Shown: positions 16,795-25,933 of the stretch, piece after piece | Position numbering within the stretch: position 1 is the stretch's first letter | Layout: every line of letters begins with the position of its first letter | NCBI GenBank assembly: GCA_037138755.1 | Contig: JBAXHT010000003.1 | Coordinates: 62,001-126,000, forward strand | Origin: Armatimonadota bacterium | GTDB taxonomy: Bacteria; Armatimonadota; Fimbriimonadia; Fimbriimonadales; Fimbriimonadaceae | Length of the DNA: 64,000 nt | Reading direction: 5' to 3' | Notes under the pieces: generated by a model | Told to the model about the DNA's origin: nothing | Seen by the model: the letters and a program-made list of their open reading frames with translations, nothing else | Databases searched by the model: none | Made by a program: the position numbers and the translations under genes

Positions 16795-17133
16795 CTATTT
16801 GATCTCTACCGAGATCAAATGGATAGGCTGGTCTCCGACGTTCTCGAGGGTGTGTGGTGGCAACGGTCCCTGCCAGGTAGTTGCACCAGGCTCCACGCAA
16901 ACTCCAGCAGCCTTTGAGTCAAAGAGTACTTCGCCTTTGTCGTCTCGGCGGATGCAATCTGACCACGAGAAGAAGTAGTTCGTCGAGGAGTTTTGGTGGG
17001 TGTGGACCGGAACAGTTTCCCCCGGATTGATCTTTGTCTCCAGGACGCGGACCTTCTTGTTCTCCATCAGTAGCTTGTGGTGATCGGGAGCGGCAATGAG
17101 CGCGTCGAGTTCGGGTGGCCATTCAGAGGACAT
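16795..17133 (-). CDS. Cupin domain protein
   Basis: 112 residues, single cupin barrel. INPGETVPVHTHQNSSTNYF carries the two His ligands of cupin motif 1, and PLPPHTLENVGDQPIHLISV the His of motif 2. Small cupins bind a metal and serve as isomerases, dioxygenases or binding proteins; no specific role can be named. Confidence 0.8.
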   Translation of the reverse strand: MSSEWPPELDALIAAPDHHKLLMENKKVRVLETKINPGETVPVHTHQNSSTNYFFSWSDCIRRDDKGEVLFDSKAAGVCVEPGATTWQGPLPPHTLENVGDQPIHLISVEIK

Positions 17134-17163
17134 CTCGGCTAGTTTAGCGGGTAAAAGGTTGGG

Positions 17164-18720
17164 ATGGCTTTGGTTCCGCTCCTATTGATGTCTGGATTGT
17201 TCGACGATCCGCTAAAAACGCGTGCCGAGCGGACGAAGTATTTGGAGACTTCGACTTACGAGGACGTGGTTAGCTACTGCAAAGCACTCACGACCAAATA
17301 TCCGAAAGTCTCGCAGTTGGGTTACAGCGGCACATCGGCGAAAGGCCGGCAGATTCCGTTAGTCACGATCGCCGAGCCGATGGTTTCCACCGCGCAAGAA
17401 GCGGCTAAGAGCGGAAAACTGGTCATTTATGTGCAGGCCAACATTCACGCAGGCGAGGTGGAAGGGAAGGAGGCTGCTCAACACTTGATGCGCGAATGGG
17501 TCCGAGATCGCGGGCTGCTGAAGAAGGCGATCTTGCTCGTGCAACCGATCTATAACTGCGACGGGAACGAGGAGTTTGCTCCGCAGGCGAAGAACCGACC
17601 AGGGCAGAATGGGCCGGAAATGGTCGGTTTGAGGCCTAACGGTCAAGGGTTGGACTTGAACAGAGATTGCACAAAGGCGGAGTCGCCCGAGATGCAGGGC
17701 GCGCTCCGTAACATCTACTCTTGGAACCCAGATGTTGTTTTTGATTTGCACACCACGGACGGCACCCGACACGGCTACCCCATGACATATGGCGGTCCGG
17801 GAAATCCTAATGCTCATCCCGAGCTGTTGAACTATGCATTCAAGGAGTTCTTTCCCGCTGTTCGGTTGGAGGCGCGAAAGAAGTTCAAGTTAGAGCTGCA
17901 GGATTACGGAAATGGGTTCTTTCAGGATGGGAAGTGGCGGTTCGAGACATTTGCCGCCGATGCTCGGTTTGTGACCAACTATGCGGGTCTGCGGGGCGCG
18001 TTGCCTATTCTCAGTGAAGCAATGGTTTACGAGCCGTTCGACGTTCGAGTCAGAGATACTGAGCGATTCGTCAAACTTTGCCTCGGCAAGATGTTAAAAG
18101 ACGCCGCCAAGATCAAAGCGATTCATGCGGCTTCTGAGACCTCGATTGTTGGGTCAAAGTTGGCCACCCGGTTCCAAATGACTTCTCGGGGCGAAGAGGA
18201 GGTTTTGTTGGAAAAAGGGTTGAGCGCTGGAGTGAGGAACAAGGGGCCAGTTCGAGATATTGAGAAGGTGATGATGCCGGTATTTGATCGTTTCATCGGA
18301 ACCACCTTTGCCGAAGTTCCATTCGCCTACGTGATCCCGGACTCGGAACCAAAGCTGATCGAGTTACTGAAGTTGCACGGGTTGAAGTTGGAAGTGATCG
18401 AGGGGCTTGATCAAGATCCGCCGAAAACCAATCCTCTCGAGGCTTTCCGAATCTCGAAAAGAACCGAGGCCAGATCTGCTTTTCAGGGCCATAAACTCAT
18501 TACGCTTGAGGGCGAATGGCGCCCCTGGAACCGACCGATTCAAGGGATTTTGGTTCGTTGCGAGCAGCCGCTTGGGCGAGTTGCATTCGAGCTTCTGGAA
18601 CCTAGCTCGATGGATGGGGCGACGGCCTGGGGAACGATTCAGGACGGATTCATCGAGGACACCTGGCATCCGGTGTCTCGGGTAATTCGACCAGTTAAGC
18701 TAAAGACACGACCGCTGTAA
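17164..18720 (+). CDS. M14 family zinc carboxypeptidase
   Basis: 518 residues with a short hydrophobic N-terminus (ALVPLLLMSGLF) that may be a signal peptide. Zinc ligands are visible as HAGE (His95, Glu98) and DLHTTDG (His196); GLDLNRD supplies the substrate-binding Asn-Arg; SEAMVYEPFD (about 284-293) is a candidate for the catalytic glutamate region. The C-terminal ~200 residues are extra, as in other bacterial M14 proteins. Likely a secreted or periplasmic peptidase acting on peptides or cell-wall fragments. Confidence 0.88.
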   Translation: MALVPLLLMSGLFDDPLKTRAERTKYLETSTYEDVVSYCKALTTKYPKVSQLGYSGTSAKGRQIPLVTIAEPMVSTAQEAAKSGKLVIYVQANIHAGEVEGKEAAQHLMREWVRDRGLLKKAILLVQPIYNCDGNEEFAPQAKNRPGQNGPEMVGLRPNGQGLDLNRDCTKAESPEMQGALRNIYSWNPDVVFDLHTTDGTRHGYPMTYGGPGNPNAHPELLNYAFKEFFPAVRLEARKKFKLELQDYGNGFFQDGKWRFETFAADARFVTNYAGLRGALPILSEAMVYEPFDVRVRDTERFVKLCLGKMLKDAAKIKAIHAASETSIVGSKLATRFQMTSRGEEEVLLEKGLSAGVRNKGPVRDIEKVMMPVFDRFIGTTFAEVPFAYVIPDSEPKLIELLKLHGLKLEVIEGLDQDPPKTNPLEAFRISKRTEARSAFQGHKLITLEGEWRPWNRPIQGILVRCEQPLGRVAFELLEPSSMDGATAWGTIQDGFIEDTWHPVSRVIRPVKLKTRPL

Positions 18721-18746
18721 CCAGACGGCACGGATACAATAGACTT

Positions 18747-20051
18747 ATGCGCCTTCGCGTTTTGCTGTTTGCTTTGGTCATGACCGTGTTGCTTGCCTGT
18801 GGCGGAAGCGGTGGCTCAGGTTCACCCGCTCCCTATCGCGGCATTTCGATCACGCCTTCAACGATTAGTTTGAAGCCGAACGAGTCGATCCAGCTAACCG
18901 CGGTCGTGGACGGCGGGAATCAAGCAGTGGTTTGGAGCCTTCCGGGCGTGGGTCCTACATCTCAGGGAAGCTTTACGGAGCCGGGCAAGTACAAGGCCCC
19001 GGCTGCTTCGGGAAATTACACGATTCGGGCTGAGGTTTCTGGCGAACCAACCAAGTTTGCAGAGGCGGTTGCAAAGGTAGATTCTGGATACGTCGTCAAT
19101 ATCAGTTCAGCGGGAAGTGCGACGGTTGCCTACGGTGGAACCAAGACCTTCAGTGCGACGGTCACCGGTGCTGGTTCGAGCGCGGTGACCTGGACTGCGA
19201 CTCTGGGAACTATCACGGTGTCGGGCGTTTACACCGCACCGAGCGGAGCAGTGGGAACTTCGACGTTTACGGATACGATCACGGCGACGAGCGCGCTGGA
19301 CCCAAGCAAGAAGCAGACCTTCACGGTGACCGTTGCGCCTGCGATAGAACTGGTTGCTTTCTCGGGAACCCGGTACGCAATGCCGCTTTCGCGGCAGACT
19401 TTCCAGGCGAAGGTTGCGGGAACCGTTGCCACCTCGGGTGTCAACTGGTCAGCTTCTTCGGGAACCATAACTAGTGCTGGCGTATGGACTGGTGATGCGA
19501 CGACGTTGGGTGATGTGACAGTGACGGCTACTCTGGCGAGCGATACGTCAAAGTCCGTCAGCACTACGATTTCGGTCAGAACCGATTTGATGGTTCGGTT
19601 TAACTTCGCTACCGCTGGTTCAATCTCTCTTGGCTTAAGACCTGATAAGGCTCCTCGACACTGCGCTAACCTAGTTTCCTTGGTGAACGAGAAGTTTTAT
19701 GAGGGAATCAAGTTGCACCGGCGAGAAGAGAACTTTGTTGTTCAGTGGGGTTGTCCATTAACCAAAACGCTCCCGCTCACGGATCCCAGTATCGGAACAG
19801 GCGGACCCGGCTATACGATCAATTTTGAGGCGAACGATCTCAAACATCTCAAGTATTCGCTGGGTATGGCGCGTTCGACGAGCTTGGATTCAGCGGGGAG
19901 CCAGATCTACGTTTGTCTCGATGATCTGAAGTCTTTGGACGGCAACTACGTCGTGTTTGGATCGGTGATTAATGGTGAGGCCCTGATCGATGCCATCCAA
20001 GTTGGTGATACGATCACGTCGGCTACGGTTGAGCCGGTTCCGGCACCTTAG
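18747..20051 (+). CDS. Lipoprotein with Ig-like repeats and a C-terminal cyclophilin-type domain
   Basis: 434 residues. Lipoprotein signal MRLRVLLFALVMTVLLACGG (lipobox LLAC, Cys18). Three Ig-like, Ser/Thr/Gly-rich beta domains of roughly 85-90 residues follow (ITPSTISLKPNESIQL, AYGGTKTFSATVTG and LSRQTFQAKVAG). From about residue 290 there is a cyclophilin-like prolyl isomerase fold: ISLGLRPDKAPRHCANLVSL, FYEGIKLHR, GPGYTINFEAND, LGMARS and NYVVFGSVINGEALID. Active-site residues are partly altered (LHRREENFVVQWG in place of FHRVIPGFMIQGG). It overlaps the convergent lipoprotein gene by 29 bp. Confidence 0.85.
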   Translation: MRLRVLLFALVMTVLLACGGSGGSGSPAPYRGISITPSTISLKPNESIQLTAVVDGGNQAVVWSLPGVGPTSQGSFTEPGKYKAPAASGNYTIRAEVSGEPTKFAEAVAKVDSGYVVNISSAGSATVAYGGTKTFSATVTGAGSSAVTWTATLGTITVSGVYTAPSGAVGTSTFTDTITATSALDPSKKQTFTVTVAPAIELVAFSGTRYAMPLSRQTFQAKVAGTVATSGVNWSASSGTITSAGVWTGDATTLGDVTVTATLASDTSKSVSTTISVRTDLMVRFNFATAGSISLGLRPDKAPRHCANLVSLVNEKFYEGIKLHRREENFVVQWGCPLTKTLPLTDPSIGTGGPGYTINFEANDLKHLKYSLGMARSTSLDSAGSQIYVCLDDLKSLDGNYVVFGSVINGEALIDAIQVGDTITSATVEPVPAP

Positions 20052-20436
20052 GTTCTAGAACAACCGCATCTTTTTCATCGATGGCTCGGAAGTAGATTTT
20101 GCTGTCCTTTACTTCGGCGGTGAAGGCGGCGGTTTTCTGGGTTCCTTCAGGTTGCACTCCTACAGGTCGGTTCATGATCTGTAGAACATCAAAGCGAATC
20201 TCGTTTGCCGACACCACATAGGTCCCCTCAAACGGAATTCCACCATCTTGCAGAAGAAATGTCTGGTTCGGTCTGAGTTCAAGGATCACTCCAGCGAGAG
20301 CCCTCGAAACTTCCTCGTTTTGGGTGCCTATTGCCTTCCAATCGCGGGAACCCTCCCATTTACCAACGACCTTCGGACCAGAAGCACACCCGGCAAGCAG
20401 GGCGACAGATATACTTAGGAAGATGGCCGCCTTCAC
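20023..20436 (-). CDS. Small lipoprotein
   Basis: 137 residues. MKAAIFLSISVALLAGCAS is a clear lipoprotein signal (Cys17). The body has VVGKWEGSRDW and EGTYVVSANEIRFD, the pattern of small lipocalin-like beta barrels that open with GxW, but no firm family can be named. Its 5' end overlaps the purL start head-to-head and its 3' end overlaps the cyclophilin-type gene tail-to-tail, so it is packed between both. Confidence 0.7.
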   Translation of the reverse strand: MKAAIFLSISVALLAGCASGPKVVGKWEGSRDWKAIGTQNEEVSRALAGVILELRPNQTFLLQDGGIPFEGTYVVSANEIRFDVLQIMNRPVGVQPEGTQKTAAFTAEVKDSKIYFRAIDEKDAVVLEPKVPEPAQP

Positions 20437-22675
20437 ACCAGAAGTCTACTCGTCCATGGGCTTGAACGATTCGGAGTACGCCCTGCTGACCGAACTTTTG
20501 GGGCGCGATCCCTCCTACGCTGAACTGGGAATGTTCGCCGTTATGTGGAGCGAGCACTGCGGCTACAAATTCTCCCGACCAGTTCTGAACCGTTTTAGCA
20601 AGTACAAAGAGGCAATGGAAGGTGAGGGCCTGGAAAACGCAGGCGTTGTACCTTTGGGCGATGGGCTGGGAATTACCATGAAGGTCGAGTCTCACAACCA
20701 CCCATCGTACGTTGAACCCTACCAGGGTGCGGCGACTGGTGTCGGTGGAATTATCCGTGACATTTTGACTATGGGTGCTCGTCCGGTTGCTCTGCTCAAC
20801 TCGCTTCGTTTTGGCCCAATTGAGGACGGCAAAGCACCAGAGGCGATTGTTCGCAAGAACCGGTACCTCTTCGATCACGTGGTCGAAGGGATCGCGGGTT
20901 ACGGCAACTGCGTTGGAGTACCCACGGTTGGTGGCGAAGTCAATTTCCATCCCAACTACTCGGGCAATCCATTGGTGAACGCCATGTGCGTGGGTGTTCT
21001 CAAACTGGATGAAGTCACAACCGCCGCAGCGAGCGGGGTTGGGAACCCGGTGATCTACCTCGGTTCGTCCACCGGTCGCGACGGAATCCACGGCGCGACC
21101 TTCGCTTCGGAAGCATTTGGCGAAGACAGCGAAGCGAAACGGCCAAACGTCCAGATCGGTGACCCTTTCGCAGAAAAGCAAGTCATTGAAGCAACCTTGG
21201 AAGCATTGGCAACCGGAGCAATTGTCGCAATTCAGGATATGGGAGCTGCCGGGTTGACTTGTTCGACCGTTGAGATGGCGAGCAAGGGCGGAGTCGGAAT
21301 GGAGATCAATCTTGATTTGGTTCCGATGCGCGAAAACGACATGAGTGGCTACGAGCTGATGCTTAGCGAGAGTCAAGAGCGAATGATGGCGGTTGCTACG
21401 AAAGGCCGCGAGCAAGAAGTCATCGAGGTTTTTCACAAGTGGGGAGTCCACGCCGTTGTGGTTGGGCATGTCACGGACGGGGAAATCCTTCGTGTCTCTC
21501 GGCATGGTGAGGTTATTGCCGAGCTGGATCCTAAACTTCTAACTGACCACTGCCCGGTTTATCACAGCGAGCAAATTGAACCAGAATCTTTCCGAAAGGC
21601 GGCCCAGTTCGATCCGGCGAGCTTGCCGGAGGTGGACTTGCATTCCGCCCTCCTTCGGCTTCTCGCGAGCCCAGACATAACGAGCAAGCGGTACGTGTAC
21701 CAGCAATACGACCAACACGTCCAGACTCAGACGGTGAGGTCATCTGGGGCGGCGGACGCCGCGGTCATAGCTCCAAGCGGAGCAAAGAAAGGATTTGCAG
21801 TAAAGCTCGACGGAAACGCCCGTTGGACCAAAGCTCACCCACGGCGGGGTGGCCAACTTGCGGTCGTCGAGTCGGCTCGAAATGTCGCCTGTACAGGTGC
21901 TCGCCCGGTTGCTGTCACAGATGGACTCAACTTCGGAAACCCAACCTATCCCGAGGTTTACTGGCAGTTTGCTGAAGCCGTCGAGGGAATCGCAAGCGCA
22001 AGCGAGGCGATGGACACGCCGGTTATCAGCGGAAACGTCAGCTTCTATAACGAGAGCGAGCTTGGTGAGATTCCGCCCACGCCCATGATTGGAATGGTAG
22101 GCGTGCTCGATGATCCAAGCAAGGCGCTAGGTTTGGTTCCTCGTCTTGGGGACACTCTCGCATTGATTCGAACAGGGCAAACCCCTTCAAGCCATCGAGG
22201 GCTTGGCGCTAGTGCATTTTTGGTTGATGTGGTTGGACGTGAAGATGGTTACCCAGAAGCTCCCGACCTCGCAGCCGAGAAACGGCTCTGCTATGCTCTT
22301 GCAGAGCTTGCAAGTGAGGACGCAATCGCCTCGGCCCATGATGTGAGCGACGGAGGATTGGCGGTAGCTCTGAGTGAGATGGCGATTGCCGCAGGCCTTG
22401 GAATCAACGCGAAACTTCCCGCAACCGGACATGCAGTTTCGGAGCTATTTGGAGAGTTTCAAGGAGATGTCGTGGTTTCGACTTCCGACCTAGCAAAGGT
22501 GAGAGAAATTGTGGAAAAGCACAATCTTCTGGTAATTGAACTAGGTGAAGTCACGAATGTGCCTGAATTGAACCTAAACGGCACGTTCGGTGCCCTCTCG
22601 TGGGGCCTGCTCCACCTTGAGGATGCCTACGAAAACGCGATTCCCAAAATCATGGGTGCCTACGAATTGGCATAG
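20423..22675 (+). CDS. purL: Phosphoribosylformylglycinamidine synthase subunit PurL
   Basis: 750 residues, the size of the small-type PurL that works with separate PurQ and PurS (neither is in the window). It makes FGAM from FGAR in purine synthesis. WSEHCGYKFSRPVL, VESHNHPSYVEPYQGAATGV, GGIIRDILTMGARPVA, GGEVNFHPNYSGNPLVNAM and QDMGAAGLTCST are typical, followed by the second AIRS-like half with SGNVSFYNE and SDGGLAVALSEMA. The ATG at 20423 with TAGGAAG before it fits the family; the longer frame from 20324 would overlap the divergent lipoprotein heavily. Confidence 0.96.
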   Translation: MAAFTPEVYSSMGLNDSEYALLTELLGRDPSYAELGMFAVMWSEHCGYKFSRPVLNRFSKYKEAMEGEGLENAGVVPLGDGLGITMKVESHNHPSYVEPYQGAATGVGGIIRDILTMGARPVALLNSLRFGPIEDGKAPEAIVRKNRYLFDHVVEGIAGYGNCVGVPTVGGEVNFHPNYSGNPLVNAMCVGVLKLDEVTTAAASGVGNPVIYLGSSTGRDGIHGATFASEAFGEDSEAKRPNVQIGDPFAEKQVIEATLEALATGAIVAIQDMGAAGLTCSTVEMASKGGVGMEINLDLVPMRENDMSGYELMLSESQERMMAVATKGREQEVIEVFHKWGVHAVVVGHVTDGEILRVSRHGEVIAELDPKLLTDHCPVYHSEQIEPESFRKAAQFDPASLPEVDLHSALLRLLASPDITSKRYVYQQYDQHVQTQTVRSSGAADAAVIAPSGAKKGFAVKLDGNARWTKAHPRRGGQLAVVESARNVACTGARPVAVTDGLNFGNPTYPEVYWQFAEAVEGIASASEAMDTPVISGNVSFYNESELGEIPPTPMIGMVGVLDDPSKALGLVPRLGDTLALIRTGQTPSSHRGLGASAFLVDVVGREDGYPEAPDLAAEKRLCYALAELASEDAIASAHDVSDGGLAVALSEMAIAAGLGINAKLPATGHAVSELFGEFQGDVVVSTSDLAKVREIVEKHNLLVIELGEVTNVPELNLNGTFGALSWGLLHLEDAYENAIPKIMGAYELA

Positions 22676-22699
22676 AATATGAGGTGGTCTGAAATAGAT

Positions 22700-24163
22700 A
22701 TGAAGTCAATGCGATTATTGGTTACGGCTCTTTGTGCCATTGCTCTGAGCAGTGCGTTCGCTCAGGGGCCTACGGATGTTGAAAACGCGGCAAACGTAAA
22801 GGTCGTAGCTGCTGCCGAGCAGTACAACAAGAAGACTCTTGCGCTGGGAGATGCGATCGCGACCTTCGAGGGAATCGTTAAAGAGTTTCCAATGAGCGGA
22901 TCTGCAAACGGCTGGCTAGGGTTCCTCTATCTCAAGAACAACGAAGCTAAGAAGGCGGTTGGCCCACTGGAAGTCGCCTATGCGGCAAACAAAAAAGATA
23001 CGGAAGTTCTCAACAACCTCGCAAACGCCTATTTCATCACGGACCAAAAAGATAAGGCGCTGCTTCGGTACAACGAGTTGATCGTGGTCGACCAAGCATC
23101 CTTTGAGCCTTACTACAATCTTGGAAACATTCACATCCAGAACAAGGATTGGGATAAGGCTATTTTGATGTTCACCAAGGCGGGCGACAAGGCTAAAGAT
23201 AAGGCTTTCGTTGTCAACAACCTTGGTGTCGCTCAGGAAGGCGCGAAGAAGTTTGATGCAGCTGCGGCTACCTTCAGCCGAGCTTCGGACATGGATCCGA
23301 AGAACCAAACCTACGCACGTAACGCTGGCGCACTTCTTTATCGACTTCGCAAGCATTCCACTGCCGCAACATATCTCGAGCGCGCTCTGAAGGCAGGCGC
23401 TCAAGACAAGCAAATCGTTCTGGCTCTCGGCGACTGCTACGCTCAAGGTTCTCGAACGGCAGACATGGAAGCACTATACTCGAACTACGAGTCGATGTTT
23501 GCCTCTGATTTCACTTACAACTTCAACATCGGCGTGATGAAGAAGAATAAGAAGGACTATGCTGGCGCAGAAATGGCGTTCCGCAAGGCACTTTCGCTGC
23601 GGGATTCCGACGGAGCAACCCTTGGCAACCTCGGTGTGATCCTCTTCAATAAGGGTGAGTACGCAGAAGCTCGGGAACTCTTCGAGAAGCTCTCAGGAAT
23701 CGATCCTTCCGCTAAGAATAAGAAGAACTTTGCCGCGGCTGCAGCTCGATCGGGCGATGTCAAATCTGCAATGCCAATCTGGATGGAGATGCTTCGGCTC
23801 ATGCCAAGCGACATCGAAACTCGACTTCTGGTTGCAGACGCTCAGTACGAGATGGGCAACACCAAGGAAGCAATGACTCAATACAAGAGCGCGCTTGCTA
23901 CTAAAGGGACAAGCTCAATGGCTCTCGACGGAGTTGGACGATGCCATCTTCGAGATGCAAACTATGCCGCCGCCGAAGCTGCCTTCCGAAGTGCGATTGC
24001 TGCTGACGCAAAGTTTGTTCCGGCGTACAATAACCTAGCAGTTGTTCTTGAGAAGATGAACAAGCGGCCACAAGCGATCATCGTACTCGAAAGGGCAGCC
24101 ACGATCGATCCGAACAACTCGGATGTCGCTAAGAATCTTAAGAGAATGAAAGCAGCGGGTTAA
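22700..24163 (+). CDS. Secreted tetratricopeptide repeat protein
   Basis: 487 residues. ATG chosen because GAGGTGG lies 12 bp upstream; an ATG at 22679 would add seven residues. A signal peptide (RLLVTALCAIALSSAFAQ) is followed by about twelve TPR units, seen as repeated A..LGxxxxxxGxxxxAxxxxxxAxxxxP patterns (for example FEPYYNLGNIHIQNKDWDKA and VPAYNNLAVVLEKMNKRPQA). Likely a periplasmic scaffold for protein complexes. It lies 24 bp after purL and touches nadK. Confidence 0.85.
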   Translation: MKSMRLLVTALCAIALSSAFAQGPTDVENAANVKVVAAAEQYNKKTLALGDAIATFEGIVKEFPMSGSANGWLGFLYLKNNEAKKAVGPLEVAYAANKKDTEVLNNLANAYFITDQKDKALLRYNELIVVDQASFEPYYNLGNIHIQNKDWDKAILMFTKAGDKAKDKAFVVNNLGVAQEGAKKFDAAAATFSRASDMDPKNQTYARNAGALLYRLRKHSTAATYLERALKAGAQDKQIVLALGDCYAQGSRTADMEALYSNYESMFASDFTYNFNIGVMKKNKKDYAGAEMAFRKALSLRDSDGATLGNLGVILFNKGEYAEARELFEKLSGIDPSAKNKKNFAAAAARSGDVKSAMPIWMEMLRLMPSDIETRLLVADAQYEMGNTKEAMTQYKSALATKGTSSMALDGVGRCHLRDANYAAAEAAFRSAIAADAKFVPAYNNLAVVLEKMNKRPQAIIVLERAATIDPNNSDVAKNLKRMKAAG

Positions 24164-25024
24164 TTGCGAGCCTCTATCGTCCTCAATCTGCATCGTGACG
24201 ATGCCGCCGAAGCCGCCCAACGGGCGGCACGTTGGCTTTTGGACCGAGGGTGCGAGGTCGTCTCCGAAGACCGCGCCGCCGGACGGCTTGGCCTCCACGC
24301 TGTAGGGCCTACGGAAGTTGCCGATTGCGATTTGGTTATCGCCTTTGGGGGAGATGGGACGATTATACGTGCCGCTCATCTTTGTTCCGCAAAAGGAACA
24401 CCGATTCTTGGAGTTCACTTTGGGCGATTCGGGTTTGTGACTCAGTGTATGCCCGAGGACATTGGCGCGGTTCTGAGTGCCTTTCAAGATGGAGAGCACA
24501 AGACCGAACGTCGGATGATGCTCGAGACCTCGCTTGTTCGTGGCGAGAAGTCTGTCGCCACGATCCATACGCTCAACGAATCCGTTCTACAAAGAACGGT
24601 TACGGACCGAATGCTGACGTTCGATGTCGAAGTCAACGGTCAGGCGTTGACCAGCTATCCGGCTGATGGAGTCATGGTCTCTACTCCTACTGGCTCCACC
24701 GGATACAATCTTTCCGCTGGTGGACCTGTCGTTGATCCGAACGTGGATGCCCTCATCCTGACCGCTCTCGCCCCGCACACGCTCTCTGCAAGGCCGCTGG
24801 TACTCGGAGCTGCCTGCACTATTAAGCTGAGGCTGAATAGCGGCGGAGACGCAGTTCTGAGTGGTGATGGTCAGACCCGCTTGCATCTTCTTCCTGGCGA
24901 TTATGTAGAAATTCGCCGTTCGGAGCGCACAACTAACCTTGTAACCATCCAAAATGAAGACTTCCTTTACAAGCTCCGCAACCGCTTGTTCTGGAGTCAA
25001 AGCATCTTGGGAGACAATGACTAA
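24164..25024 (+). CDS. nadK: NAD kinase
   Basis: 286 residues; phosphorylates NAD to NADP. The GGDGT motif (residues 62-66, in IAFGGDGTIIRAA), LGVHFGRFGFVTQ, the TLNESVLQR segment and the TPTGSTGYNLSAGGPVVDP block are diagnostic. TTG start immediately after the TPR stop codon (TAATTG), so translation is probably coupled. The C-terminus overlaps the ABC ATPase start by 8 bp. Confidence 0.95.
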   Translation: MRASIVLNLHRDDAAEAAQRAARWLLDRGCEVVSEDRAAGRLGLHAVGPTEVADCDLVIAFGGDGTIIRAAHLCSAKGTPILGVHFGRFGFVTQCMPEDIGAVLSAFQDGEHKTERRMMLETSLVRGEKSVATIHTLNESVLQRTVTDRMLTFDVEVNGQALTSYPADGVMVSTPTGSTGYNLSAGGPVVDPNVDALILTALAPHTLSARPLVLGAACTIKLRLNSGGDAVLSGDGQTRLHLLPGDYVEIRRSERTTNLVTIQNEDFLYKLRNRLFWSQSILGDND

Positions 25025-25928
25025 CACCGTTCTTCGCGTCGACGATCTTCGAGTAACTTACCCGGTAAACAAGGGTGTGGTTCACGCCCTTGATGGTGTC
25101 TCGCTTGAAGTCAATGAAGGAGAGATAGTTGCGGTCGTCGGAGAATCAGGTTGCGGCAAAACAACGTTGGCAAAGGCCGTGCTCGGCTTGCAGCCCACTT
25201 CAGGCGGTTCAATAGTACTCGGCGGCCAAGGGGTGGTGAAGACCACGAGCGATATGGCGTCGCGAGTGGGAATGGTCTGGCAAGACCCTTACGCCTCACT
25301 CAACCCGCGCTGGACGATCTCTCGCTCCATCGCAGAGCCAGGAATGCTAATGAACGTTCCCGTTGATGTGCCGGCGGTGATGAGGCAAGTTGGGCTTGAT
25401 GAGCGGTTCACTGATCGTTTTCCGCACCAGCTTTCGGGCGGTCAGCGGCAGCGAGTCGCCATCGGTCGCGCCTTGGCATTGCGTCCTCCCTTGGTCATCT
25501 GCGATGAGCCGACTTCGGCTCTGGATCTTTCTATTCGGGCGCAGATTCTAAATCTGCTTAAAGACATTCGGACCGAGCTTGGCTGCGCGTTCCTGTATAT
25601 CTCGCACGACCTAATGACGGTTCGCTTTCTTGCTGATCGGATTGCGGTCATGTATTTGGGTCGCATCGTAGAGACTGGGCCAACGGAAGAGATTTTTGCA
25701 AATCCGAAACACCCTTACACTCGCGCCCTGCTTGAGTCTGCTCCGACGCTCGATAAGTTGGGTTATCTGCCCGAGCCGCTGGAAGGCGAGCTGCCCGATC
25801 CCAAAGATGTCAAACCCGGTTGTCGCTTTGCTGACCGTTGCGTTCGCCGCCAAGACATTTGCGCCACCGTGAAGCCTGAAGGAACGACCGAGGGTGAGCG
25901 AACTTTCTACTGCCACAATCCGTTTTGA
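25017..25928 (+). CDS. Oligopeptide-type ABC transporter ATP-binding protein
   Basis: 303 residues. Walker A GESGCGKTTLAK, Q-loop MVWQDPYASLNPRW, signature [14 protein letters not shown], Walker B LVICDEPTSALD and the switch His in YISHDLMTV are all intact. The Cys-rich C-terminus (GCRFADRCVRRQDIC) is the oligopeptide/dipeptide (OppF/DppF-like) extension. No permease or binding protein is nearby, so partners must be elsewhere. ATG at 25017 inside the nadK tail. Confidence 0.9.
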   Translation: MTNTVLRVDDLRVTYPVNKGVVHALDGVSLEVNEGEIVAVVGESGCGKTTLAKAVLGLQPTSGGSIVLGGQGVVKTTSDMASRVGMVWQDPYASLNPRWTISRSIAEPGMLMNVPVDVPAVMRQVGLDERFTDRFPHQLSGGQRQRVAIGRALALRPPLVICDEPTSALDLSIRAQILNLLKDIRTELGCAFLYISHDLMTVRFLADRIAVMYLGRIVETGPTEEIFANPKHPYTRALLESAPTLDKLGYLPEPLEGELPDPKDVKPGCRFADRCVRRQDICATVKPEGTTEGERTFYCHNPF

Positions 25929-25933
25929 TCGAC

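Noticed and set aside
20360-21505. Minus-strand reading frame of 381 codons
   Set aside because: Antisense to purL, with no signal, motif or start context of its own.
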